From an uncultured Pelagibacteraceae bacterium (GTDB lineage Bacteria; Pseudomonadota; Alphaproteobacteria; Pelagibacterales; Pelagibacteraceae), in the NCBI GenBank assembly GCA_902599665.1, contig CACKGK010000006.1, positions 1-64,000 on the forward strand: a DNA stretch of 64,000 nt, given 5' to 3'. Of this stretch, positions 56,314 to 64,000 are shown in pieces. Positions within the stretch are counted from its first letter, which is position 1. Every line of letters starts with the position of its first letter. The notes below the pieces were generated by a model. It did no database searches and was not told where the DNA came from. It saw only the letters and a list, made by a program, of their open reading frames with translations. The position numbers and the translations under genes were made by a program.

Positions 56314-57261
56314 ATGAAACTTACAAAAGATCAAATAAACGACATAAAAGAACAACAATCTCAAGATAATAAAACTAAAAGAGTTACCGCTCCAGAATTA
56401 GAAAAAATTTTATATGAGGCTTTACCAGCTTTAGATCACGGCTTTATAAGAGTTATTGATTATATGGGGGATGATAGCTCAATTGTTCAGTCTGCAAGAG
56501 TTTCATATGGTAAGGGGACTAAACAAGTTTCAACAGATAGTGGATTAATTAAGTATCTGATGCGTCACTGGCATAGCACTCCATTTGAAATGTGTGAGAT
56601 TAAATATCATGTCAAATTACCAATATTTATAGCTAGACAATGGATCAGACATCGTACAGCAAATGTAAATGAATACTCGGCAAGATATTCAATATTAGAT
56701 AAAGAATTTTATTTACCTGATCCAGAAAATTTAGCTGCACAATCAATAGCAAACAGACAAGGTCGAGGTGATGTTATTGAAGGAGAACAAGCAAAAGAAG
56801 TTTTAGAACTTTTAAAAAATGATGCAGAAAGAACATATCATAACTATGAGACTATGCTAAATCAAAAATATGATGGATCCACCATTGATGATAATAAAAA
56901 AGGGCTGGCCAGGGAGTTAGCGAGAATGAACTTAACTTTGAATACATATACACAGTGGTACTGGAAAACAGATTTGCTTAACTTAATGAATTTTTTAAGA
57001 TTGCGTGCAGATCACCATGCACAATACGAAATAAGAGTTTACGCAGATATTATGTTAGACACATTAAAGAGATGGGTTCCAATTACTTATGATGCTTTTA
57101 TGGATTATAGAGTAGGTGGTACTGAAGTTTCAGCTAAAGGTAAAATTATTATTCAAAAGTTATTAAAAGGTGAAAATGTAAATATCGATAATTCTGGACT
57201 TTCAAAAAGAGAATGGAATGAATTAATGGAAGCTTTTGAAATTAAAGATAAGATTGTTTAA
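56314..57261 (+). CDS. thyX: Flavin-dependent thymidylate synthase ThyX
   Basis: The 315-residue enzyme methylates dUMP using FAD and methylene-THF without making dihydrofolate. The ThyX motif is present as [15 protein letters not shown] at 112-126, preceded by [41 protein letters not shown] is the C-terminal flavin/nucleotide motif. The length exceeds bacterial ThyX of about 220-250, in line with the longer alphaproteobacterial form. Its 3' end overlaps mrp by 20 bases on opposite strands. Confidence 0.95.
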   Translation: MKLTKDQINDIKEQQSQDNKTKRVTAPELEKILYEALPALDHGFIRVIDYMGDDSSIVQSARVSYGKGTKQVSTDSGLIKYLMRHWHSTPFEMCEIKYHVKLPIFIARQWIRHRTANVNEYSARYSILDKEFYLPDPENLAAQSIANRQGRGDVIEGEQAKEVLELLKNDAERTYHNYETMLNQKYDGSTIDDNKKGLARELARMNLTLNTYTQWYWKTDLLNLMNFLRLRADHHAQYEIRVYADIMLDTLKRWVPITYDAFMDYRVGGTEVSAKGKIIIQKLLKGENVNIDNSGLSKREWNELMEAFEIKDKIV

Positions 57262-58066
57262 TCTTCTCAGCAAATTCTAAATAAACTTTTGTTATTTCGT
57301 GATCTGGATCTTTTTCAACAATAGGAATACCCATATCACCATACTTTCCTACATCTGCGTTAATAGGAATTTGACCTAAAAATTTTTTTTCAAATTCTTT
57401 AGCTGTTCTTTCAACGCCATTCTCACCGAAAATTGAATATTTTTTACCATCATCCCCAATAAAATGACTCATATTATCTATTAAACCAATGATATTCACT
57501 TTTAATTTATCAAACATTCTTATACCTCTTTTAACATCTTGAAGAGCTATCTCCTGAGGAGTTGACACAATTATTGCACCATCAACTTTTATTTCTTGTG
57601 CAAAAGTTAATTGAGTGTCACCTGTGCCAGGAGGCATATCCACAATTATAAAATCTAAATCTTTCCATCCAACTTTTTGGGTAAAGGTTTTTATTGCACT
57701 CGTTACCATAGGTCCTCGCCATATCATTGGAGTTTGTTCATCAGTGAGAAATCCAATAGACATGCACTGAATATCATACTTGATGATCGGTTTTAAGATT
57801 TGACCATCACTTTCAGGTTTTTCATTAATTGAAAATAATTTAGGTAAAGATGGCCCATAGATATCCGCATCTAAAATTCCAACTTTGCAACCAACTTTTT
57901 TTAAAGCTAAGGCCAAATTCGTAGCAAAAGTTGATTTTCCAACACCACCTTTTGCGCTTGAAATGGCAATTGTAAATTTAGTGCCTGGAATAGGGTTTCT
58001 TTTGAAGGTTTTAGGCTCTGTTTTTGCCTTCATTGTGTCACTAAGACCTACTTTTTTATCGTTCAT
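57242..58066 (-). CDS. mrp: Mrp/NBP35-family iron-sulfur carrier ATPase
   Basis: The 274-residue P-loop protein has the deviant Walker [26 protein letters not shown] near residues 32-56, [29 protein letters not shown], and [20 protein letters not shown] near 138-157. It lacks the N-terminal DUF59 domain found in longer Mrp/ApbC proteins and the CxxC near the C-terminus is not seen. Fe-S cluster delivery is the family role; the missing Cys pair leaves that uncertain here. Confidence 0.85.
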   Translation of the reverse strand: MNDKKVGLSDTMKAKTEPKTFKRNPIPGTKFTIAISSAKGGVGKSTFATNLALALKKVGCKVGILDADIYGPSLPKLFSINEKPESDGQILKPIIKYDIQCMSIGFLTDEQTPMIWRGPMVTSAIKTFTQKVGWKDLDFIIVDMPPGTGDTQLTFAQEIKVDGAIIVSTPQEIALQDVKRGIRMFDKLKVNIIGLIDNMSHFIGDDGKKYSIFGENGVERTAKEFEKKFLGQIPINADVGKYGDMGIPIVEKDPDHEITKVYLEFAEKIKQSYL

Positions 58067-58119
58067 AAAAATACACTTACCTTGTTTTTGACCATAAAGA
58101 CACTATATAGATTGACATA

Positions 58120-59229
58120 ATGACGATTTATAAAAATCAAAGCCCGTGGGGCACGCCGCCTGGAAGTGGTGGAAGTGGTGGAAGTGGTGGAAACGGAGGA
58201 GGTTTCAGAAGAGGCCCAACTCCCCCCAACTTAGATGAGGCAATTAAAAAATTACAGGACACAATAAATAAATTTACAGGAAGTAGCGCAGGTGGAAAAA
58301 AACCCATCATACTTGGATTAATAATATTAGTTGTTATTTGGGCATTAAGTGGTTTGTACAGAGTTTTACCTGATGAGCAAGGTGTGGTTTTAAGATTTGG
58401 AAAATTTGTTAACACTACTCAACCAGGATTAAATTATCATTTGCCATTTCCGATTGAAAGTGTGCTAACGCCTAAAGTAACAAAAGTAAACAGAATGGAT
58501 ATTGGTTTTAGATCAGAAAGAGACAGTGGATTTGGACAGGGTGGTGGAGTTGCAGATGTACCAGAGGAAAGTCTAATGTTAACTGGAGATGAAAATATTG
58601 TTAATATTGATTTTTCAGTATTTTGGGTGATTAAAGATGCGGGTAACTTTTTATTTAAAATTCAGGACCCAGAGGGAACAGTCAAAGCTGCAGCCGAAAC
58701 AGCGATGAGAGAAGTAATAGCAAGATCAGATATTCAACCAATTCTTACAGAAGGTAGAGCAGTTATTGAAAGAGATACACAAGATATTATACAAGGTATA
58801 CTTGATGAATATGAAAGTGGAGTGCAAATTACCCAAGTTCAAACTCAGAAAGCTGACCCACCTGATCAGGTAATTGATGCATTTAGAGATGTCCAGGCTG
58901 CTAGAGCTGATATGGAGAGATCTAAAAACGAAGCAGAAGCTTATGCTAATGATGTAATACCAAGAGCACGAGGAGAAGCTGCAAAAATTTTACAAGCTGC
59001 AGAGGCTTACAAAAAAGAAGTTGTCGCAAAAGCAGAGGGTGAAGCTAGCAGATTTTTGTCTATTTATGCAGAGTATGCAAAAGCAAAAGATGTAACTCAA
59101 GAGAGAATGTATTTAGAAACAATGGAGCAAGTCCTTGCAGATATTAACAAGATTATTATCGACAAAGACTCTGGATCTGGCGTAGTTCCTTATCTTCCAT
59201 TACAAGAATTAAAGTCGGGGGCAAATTAA
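58120..59229 (+). CDS. hflK: Membrane protease regulator HflK
   Basis: The 369-residue SPFH/band 7 protein has a cytoplasmic Gly-rich N-terminus (residues 8-30) built on a 9-base repeat, a transmembrane helix near 65-82 (KPIILGLIILVVIWALSGLY), and the SPFH core starting VLPDEQGVVLRFGKF, then NIDFSVFWVIKDAG and AAETAMREVIARSDIQPILTEGR. A long coiled coil follows with PDQVIDAFRDVQAARADMER. With HflC it forms the large periplasmic cage around FtsH. hflC starts on its last base. Confidence 0.93.
   Translation: MTIYKNQSPWGTPPGSGGSGGSGGNGGGFRRGPTPPNLDEAIKKLQDTINKFTGSSAGGKKPIILGLIILVVIWALSGLYRVLPDEQGVVLRFGKFVNTTQPGLNYHLPFPIESVLTPKVTKVNRMDIGFRSERDSGFGQGGGVADVPEESLMLTGDENIVNIDFSVFWVIKDAGNFLFKIQDPEGTVKAAAETAMREVIARSDIQPILTEGRAVIERDTQDIIQGILDEYESGVQITQVQTQKADPPDQVIDAFRDVQAARADMERSKNEAEAYANDVIPRARGEAAKILQAAEAYKKEVVAKAEGEASRFLSIYAEYAKAKDVTQERMYLETMEQVLADINKIIIDKDSGSGVVPYLPLQELKSGAN
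58162..58188 (+). repeat. Three 9-base direct repeats in hflK (GGAAGTGGT)
   Basis: The unit GGAAGTGGT occurs three times in tandem at 58162-58188, encoding Gly-Ser-Gly units in the N-terminal tail, with degenerate Gly-rich codons around it. It is one of the few GC-rich stretches in a coding region here and could change length by replication slippage without shifting frame. Confidence 0.85.
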
Positions 59230-60089
59230 TGAAAGCTGGAAAATTTATATTACCAATAGTTATTTTGATTGCCGCAACACTATTTTTTTCAATATTTATA
59301 GTTAAAGAAGTCAATCAAGCTATCGTTCTTCAGTTTGGAGATCCAAAAAGAATAATATTGAAACCTGGTCTTAATTTTAAAATTCCATTTATCCAAAATG
59401 TGGTTTTTTTAGATAAGAGGGTTTTAAATTTAGATACGCCTCCAGAGGAAGTAATTGCTTCAGATCAAAAACGTTTAATTGTCGATGCATTTGCAAGATT
59501 TCAAATTGTTGATCCATTAAAATTTTATATTTCAGTGGGCAATGAAAGAGTTGCTAGATCAAGATTAGCAACGATTATTAATTCAAGAATAAGAAATGTG
59601 TTAGGTCAACAAAAACTTCAAACATTATTATCAGAAGATAGATCAAAGCAAATGGCTTTAATCCAACAAGGTGTTAATAATGAAGCCGAGAATTTTGGGA
59701 TTAAGATAGTTGACGTAAGAATAAAAAGAGCTGATTTACCTCAAGCAAATAGTGATGCAATTTTTAGAAGGATGCAAACTGAGAGGGAGAGAGAAGCTAA
59801 AGAGTTTAGAGCAAAAGGTGCTGAAATGGCAGTGACTATAACATCAACTGCGGATAAAGAAGTTACAGTTATTTTAGCTGACGCACAAAAAAAATCTGAA
59901 ATTATGAAAGGGGAGGGTGATGGTCTTAAAAATAAAATCTTTGCGGATGCATTTGGACAGGACCCTGAATTTTTCGGTTTTTATAGAGCAATGCAAGCTT
60001 ATCAAAACGCTTTAATCGGTGGAGAAACATCAATGATATTATCTCCTGACAGTGAATTTTTTAAGTTTTTTGGGAACAAAGACAAATAA
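59229..60089 (+). CDS. hflC: Membrane protease regulator HflC
   Basis: The 286-residue SPFH protein has an N-terminal transmembrane helix (FILPIVILIAATLFFSIFIV), then VNQAIVLQFGDPKRIILKPGLNFKIPFIQNV, VDAFARFQIVDPLKFY, RLATIINSRIRNVLGQQKL and the coiled coil with RADLPQANSDAIFRRMQTERERE near residues 175-200. It is the partner of HflK and overlaps its stop by one base. Confidence 0.95.
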   Translation: MKAGKFILPIVILIAATLFFSIFIVKEVNQAIVLQFGDPKRIILKPGLNFKIPFIQNVVFLDKRVLNLDTPPEEVIASDQKRLIVDAFARFQIVDPLKFYISVGNERVARSRLATIINSRIRNVLGQQKLQTLLSEDRSKQMALIQQGVNNEAENFGIKIVDVRIKRADLPQANSDAIFRRMQTEREREAKEFRAKGAEMAVTITSTADKEVTVILADAQKKSEIMKGEGDGLKNKIFADAFGQDPEFFGFYRAMQAYQNALIGGETSMILSPDSEFFKFFGNKDK

Positions 60090-60103
60090 CAATTTTAGTT
60101 GAT

Positions 60104-60289
60104 ATGAAAGAATTGATCATAGCATTTGGTCTTTTCTTATTTATTGAAGGAATATTATATGCCTTATTTCCATCAAAAATGAAAAATATGTTAAAAAAAC
60201 TCGATGCAATTGCTGATAAACAATTAAGGGTAGGTGGATTAGTATTTGCAATTATAGGATTTATAATTATTTGGTATTCAAAGAAATGA
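60104..60289 (+). CDS. DUF2065 small membrane protein
   Basis: The 61-residue product has two hydrophobic segments (ELIIAFGLFLFIEGILYALFP and VGGLVFAIIGFIIIWYSKK) separated by a short basic linker. It matches the DUF2065/YjeT pattern, often found between hflC and purA or a Deg protease in proteobacteria. It lies 14 bases after hflC and overlaps degP by 4 bases (ATGA). Function unknown; the conserved position suggests a link with HflKC or membrane quality control. Confidence 0.8.
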   Translation: MKELIIAFGLFLFIEGILYALFPSKMKNMLKKLDAIADKQLRVGGLVFAIIGFIIIWYSKK

Positions 60290-61683
60290 AAAATTTTTTA
60301 AAAATTTTATCAATATTGATATTTTCAATAAATCATTTTACAATTTCTAAAGCTCAGGAAATTCCATCATCATTTGCAGATTTAGCAGAAAGATTAATGC
60401 CATCAGTTGTAAATATTTCAACAACTACAACTGTTACAACTAGATCAAACCCTTTACCATTTGAATTTCCACCAGGTTCACCATTCGAAGATATGTTTGG
60501 TTCTCCTCAACAAAGACAAACAAGCGCACTAGGATCAGGATTTATAATCAGTGAAGATGGAATTGTAATAACAAATAATCATGTTATTCAAGGAGCTTCA
60601 GATGTATTTGTTAGAGTAAACGGAGATCAAGATTTTAAAGCTGAAGTTCTTGGTGCTGACGCAGGTATGGATGTCGCAGTGTTAAAAATAGAGTCTGACG
60701 AAAAATTTGAGCCAGTAAAATTTGGTAACTCAGATAAAGCCAGAATTGGGGATTGGGTTATTGCAATAGGTAATCCATTTGGTCTTGGAGGCACAGTAAC
60801 AGCGGGAATAATTTCAGCTAGAAATAGAAGTATTGGGTTATCAAGATATGAAGATTATATTCAAACTGATGCTTCAATAAACCAAGGAAATTCAGGAGGA
60901 CCATTATTTAATATGAATGGAGATGTGATTGGAATAAATACAGCTATACTTGGACAGTCTGGATCAATTGGAATAGGATTTGCTATCCCATCTAATAGTG
61001 CACAAAAAGTTATTGATCAATTAATTGAATTTGGAGAAACAAAAAGAGGATGGCTTGGTGTTAGAATTCAAGTAGTAGATCAAGGAATAGCGGATGCAGA
61101 GAAGCTAGACAAACCTAGAGGTGCTCTTGTTGCTAGTGTTGCTGATAATAGTCCATCAGATAAAGGAGGAATTAAACCTGGTGATATAATTTTAGAGTTT
61201 GATGGAAAACCAATTAATGAAATGAAAGAACTACCTAAAATTGTTGCTGAAACTGATGTTGGAAAAAAAGTTATAGTAAAAGTTTGGAGAAATAAAAGAG
61301 AAATTACAAAAGAAATAATTCTTGGAAGGTTGGAAACATCCGAGGACTTTAAAGCAAAAAAACCTGCGGTTGAAAAACCAAAGGTGAAAAGAATAGAGGG
61401 TCTTAAAATCGATGTTCGAATACTAAGTAAAGATGATATTGAGGCTAGAAACCTTCCAAAGAATACAAGTGGAGTGGTAATTACAAAAATAGATAAAGAT
61501 AGTCCAATTAATTATTTGCAAGTAAATAATGTTATTGTTGAGGCAAATAGAAAAAAAATTAATACGATAGGTGATCTTGATAATGTGGTAAAATTAAAAT
61601 TAAGAGGTGATGAAAATAACCTACTAATTGCAATATATAATAACCAAAATCAAAGAACATATGTTGGGGTTAAATTAAAATAA
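60286..61683 (+). CDS. Periplasmic serine protease of the DegP/HtrA family
   Basis: The 465-residue product from the ATG at 60286 has a signal peptide ending near ISKAQ, a trypsin-like domain with His99 (TNNHVI), Asp129 (GMDVAVLKI) and Ser203 (GNSGGPL), and two PDZ domains, the first near 270-350 with GALVASVADNSPSDKGGIKPGDIILEFDGK and the second near 370-460. It degrades or refolds envelope proteins. The other in-frame start at 60271 is five residues earlier inside DUF2065. DegP, DegQ and MucD types are not separable by eye. Confidence 0.92.
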   Translation: MKNFLKILSILIFSINHFTISKAQEIPSSFADLAERLMPSVVNISTTTTVTTRSNPLPFEFPPGSPFEDMFGSPQQRQTSALGSGFIISEDGIVITNNHVIQGASDVFVRVNGDQDFKAEVLGADAGMDVAVLKIESDEKFEPVKFGNSDKARIGDWVIAIGNPFGLGGTVTAGIISARNRSIGLSRYEDYIQTDASINQGNSGGPLFNMNGDVIGINTAILGQSGSIGIGFAIPSNSAQKVIDQLIEFGETKRGWLGVRIQVVDQGIADAEKLDKPRGALVASVADNSPSDKGGIKPGDIILEFDGKPINEMKELPKIVAETDVGKKVIVKVWRNKREITKEIILGRLETSEDFKAKKPAVEKPKVKRIEGLKIDVRILSKDDIEARNLPKNTSGVVITKIDKDSPINYLQVNNVIVEANRKKINTIGDLDNVVKLKLRGDENNLLIAIYNNQNQRTYVGVKLK

Positions 61684-61687
61684 CCAA

Positions 61688-62596
61688 ATGGACCTAAAGT
61701 CCAAAATAATATTAATTTCAGGTCCCACAGCATCAGGTAAATCTAAACTTGCATTAAAAATAGCTAAAAAATTAAATGGAGAAATTATCAATGCAGATAG
61801 TATGCAGGTTTATAAAGAATTAAATATATTAACTGCAAGACCTTCTAAAATTGATTTAAAAAAAATAGAACATCATTTATATGGTTTTAGAACTGTTAAA
61901 AAAGAATTTTCATCTGGTGAATGGTTAAAATTAGCAAAAAAAAATATAAAAAAAATTAGAGATAAAAATAAAATACCAGTTTTAGTTGGTGGTACCGGTC
62001 TTTATTTCAAAGCATTGACCAATGGATTAGTTAAAATTCCAAAAATACCAACTCCTATTCGTAATCAAGTAAGACTAATGCAAAATAGATTAGGTCAAAA
62101 AAAGTTCTATTTAGACCTTTTGAAATATGATCCGTCAGTAAAAAATAGAATTGATCCAACCGATGTTCAAAGGTCAATAAGAGCTTTTGAAGTTATTTCT
62201 TTTACAAAAAAATCAATCTTTGAATGGTATAAGAAAACAAAATCATCCTTTAAAAAAGATCAATTTGTAAAAATTTATGTTGACTATCCCAAAGATGAGC
62301 TAATTAATAAAATTTCCAAAAGAGTAGATCAAATGATTAAAAATGGAGCTATTGAGGAGGTTAAGGATTTTTATAAGCTTAATTTGAAGAGTGATAGCAA
62401 TATCTTTAAGGTTATAGGGATAAGAGAGATAAAAGATTTTATTGATAAGAAAACTTCTATAAATGATTTAAAACAAAATATTGTTATAAAAACTAGACAA
62501 TACGCCAAAAGACAGAGGACTTGGTCTAGAGGCCAGATGAATGATTGGCAAAAATTTGATGCCCAAACTCTATCAAAATTTATAAATAAATTATAA
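61688..62596 (+). CDS. miaA: tRNA dimethylallyltransferase
   Basis: The 302-residue enzyme adds a dimethylallyl group to A37 of tRNAs reading U-first codons. It shows the P-loop ILISGPTASGKSKLALKIAK near residues 8-27, INADSMQVYKELNILTARPSKID near 34-56, HHLYG, VGGTGLYFKALTNGLVKIP near 100-118, and the C-terminal TRQYAKRQRTW near 268-278. It uses DMAPP from the isoprenoid route served by Dxs in this window. Confidence 0.96.
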   Translation: MDLKSKIILISGPTASGKSKLALKIAKKLNGEIINADSMQVYKELNILTARPSKIDLKKIEHHLYGFRTVKKEFSSGEWLKLAKKNIKKIRDKNKIPVLVGGTGLYFKALTNGLVKIPKIPTPIRNQVRLMQNRLGQKKFYLDLLKYDPSVKNRIDPTDVQRSIRAFEVISFTKKSIFEWYKKTKSSFKKDQFVKIYVDYPKDELINKISKRVDQMIKNGAIEEVKDFYKLNLKSDSNIFKVIGIREIKDFIDKKTSINDLKQNIVIKTRQYAKRQRTWSRGQMNDWQKFDAQTLSKFINKL

Positions 62597-62649
62597 TTTA
62601 TCCTCACAATAACTTGACCAATGAGTACAACTTCAGCTAGATTGTCTGG

Positions 62650-64000
62650 ATGCCAAAATTATATTCAGGAGCTGAGATAGTATTTAAATGTTTAAAGGAT
62701 CAAAATGTTAGTCACATTTTTGGTTATCCTGGTGGAGCAGTTCTTCCAATTTATGATGAATTAAAAAATTTTAATTCTGTAAAACATATTTTAGTAAGGC
62801 ATGAACAAGGTGCAGGGCACGCTGCTGAAGGTTATGCAAGATCAACTGGAAAACCAGGTGTATTATTAGTTACCTCAGGTCCTGGTGCAACAAATGCTGT
62901 TACTGCCTTAACGGATGCATATATGGACTCAGTCCCATTAGTTTGTATAACTGGACAAGTTCCAACACACTTAATTGGTACAGATGCATTTCAAGAATGT
63001 GATACAACAGGGATTACTAGACCTTGTACTAAACATAACTGGTTAGTAAAAGATGTTAATGATTTAGCTGAAATAATGCATAAAGCTTTTGAAGTAGCAA
63101 CAACAGGTAGACCAGGACCAGTTTTAGTTGATATACCTAAAGATATTCAATTTCAAAAAGCAAAATATAAAACTTATACAAAAGCTAAAAAATTAAATGG
63201 CAAATCCCATGATAATTTTTCACAGAAAAATATTGATGACCTAATTGAATTAATAAGTAAATCGAAAAGACCAATTTTTTATACTGGAGGTGGAGTAATA
63301 AATTCAGGAACAAAAGCAAGTGAGCTATTAAGAGAACTTGTATATGCAACAGGCTTTCCAATAACCTCTACTTTACAAGGTCTGGGTTGTTTCCCTGCTG
63401 ATGATAATCAATTTTTAGGAATGTTAGGTATGCATGGCACCTATGAAGCAAACAACGCTATGTATAGTTGTGACTTAATGATAAACGTTGGTGCAAGGTT
63501 TGACGATAGAATTACTGGTAAAATTGACGAGTTCTCTCCAAAATCAAAAAAAGTTCATATTGATATAGATCCATCATCTATAAATAAAAATGTAAAAGTA
63601 GATCTTGCAATTGTTGGAGACATTAAATCGGTTTTAACTACAACACTAAAAACTTTTAAAAAATCAAAAAAAAATTTTTTTAAATCAAATAAATATCAAA
63701 TATCTAATTGGTGGAAACAAATTCAAAAGTGGAGATCTATAAGATCATTAGATTATATTGGAAGTGAAGAGACAATAAAACCACAGTATGCAATCGAAAG
63801 GTTGTACGAGCTAACTAAAGATAAAGACACATATATTACAACTGAAGTAGGTCAACATCAAATGTGGGCTGCTCAACACTATAAGTTCAATAAACCAAAT
63901 AGATGGATGACTTCTGGAGGTCTTGGTACAATGGGGTATGGTTTACCCGCAGCTGTTGGAGTTCAGATTGCACATCCTAAAAAATTAGTTATTGATATTG
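62650..64000 (+). CDS. ilvB: Acetolactate synthase large subunit (cut by window end)
   Basis: From an ATG at 62650 the frame is open to the last base, covering 450 codons of an enzyme usually about 570-590 long. It shows FGYPGGAVLPIYDEL, the catalytic Glu in LVRHEQGAGHAAEGYARSTG near residue 51, SGPGATNAVTALTDAYMDSVPLV, the FAD region with RPGPVLVDIPKDIQ, MLGMHGTYEANNA and FDDRITGK. ThDP-dependent step for branched-chain amino acids. ilvH would be expected beyond the window. It starts 53 bases after miaA and no attenuator is visible. Confidence 0.95.
   Translation, partial: MPKLYSGAEIVFKCLKDQNVSHIFGYPGGAVLPIYDELKNFNSVKHILVRHEQGAGHAAEGYARSTGKPGVLLVTSGPGATNAVTALTDAYMDSVPLVCITGQVPTHLIGTDAFQECDTTGITRPCTKHNWLVKDVNDLAEIMHKAFEVATTGRPGPVLVDIPKDIQFQKAKYKTYTKAKKLNGKSHDNFSQKNIDDLIELISKSKRPIFYTGGGVINSGTKASELLRELVYATGFPITSTLQGLGCFPADDNQFLGMLGMHGTYEANNAMYSCDLMINVGARFDDRITGKIDEFSPKSKKVHIDIDPSSINKNVKVDLAIVGDIKSVLTTTLKTFKKSKKNFFKSNKYQISNWWKQIQKWRSIRSLDYIGSEETIKPQYAIERLYELTKDKDTYITTEVGQHQMWAAQHYKFNKPNRWMTSGGLGTMGYGLPAAVGVQIAHPKKLVIDI

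Overview
The window reads as a chromosome segment of an alphaproteobacterium of the SAR11 group (Pelagibacter-like). Base composition is very AT-rich, genes are packed with overlaps of a few bases, and several layouts are alphaproteobacterial: a permuted two-piece tmRNA, tkt next to a small coiled-coil gene and zapA, trcR (DUF1013), and folP with the alphaproteobacterial N-terminal extension. The lineage call rests on gene content and recall of family layouts; no database search was possible.

Layout. (1) 1-8.6 kb is the end of a variable cell-surface polysaccharide region: a WecA-like initiating transferase, a small GDPD-like protein, a HAD-nucleotidyltransferase fusion, an unrecognised protein, a GH43-like propeller protein, two decayed gene remnants joined tail to tail, GDP-mannose dehydratase, and two methyltransferase-like proteins. 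(2) A lone 5S rRNA at about 8.8 kb, with no 16S or 23S beside it, closes that region. It is followed almost without a gap by a sugar epimerase, zinc-free L36 and the three-subunit transhydrogenase. (3) 12.8-21.1 kb, mostly minus strand: tRNA-fMet, rpsU, trcR, rpmE, an inositol phosphatase, efp, thiE and a central-carbon cluster fba-pgk-gap-tkt. (4) 21.1-37.3 kb, plus strand: coiled-coil protein, zapA, a 5-formyl-THF cyclo-ligase, ymdB, yebC, an atypical RuvC-fold nuclease, the complete tolQRAB-pal-cpoB envelope system, tilS, ftsH, folP, glmM, thiD and purA. (5) 37.3-49 kb, mixed strands: rpoH, rluD, tRNA-Arg, an ABC-2 exporter, a Sua5-type enzyme, xseB-ispA-dxs, aroC, pdxH, a polyprenyl synthase and an S49 peptidase. 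(6) 48.4-56.3 kb: glyQS, ppdK, nadC-nadA, tRNA-Leu and tmRNA. (7) 56.3-64 kb: thyX, mrp, hflK-hflC-DUF2065-degP, miaA and the start of ilvB, cut by the window end.

How it fits together. The left 9 kb is accessory surface-sugar chemistry with visible gene decay. The remainder is core: sugar-phosphate and isoprenoid metabolism, envelope integrity, membrane protein quality control (FtsH, HflKC, DegP, tmRNA) and cofactor synthesis. No insertion sequence, prophage, CRISPR array or toxin-antitoxin pair was seen. The points most worth a second look are the apparent ATT start of rpsU behind a hairpin, the RuvC-like protein sitting where ruvC normally lies, the decayed DUF4956/FkbM junction, the 5S-to-epimerase junction, and the short tmRNA tag ANESYALAA.
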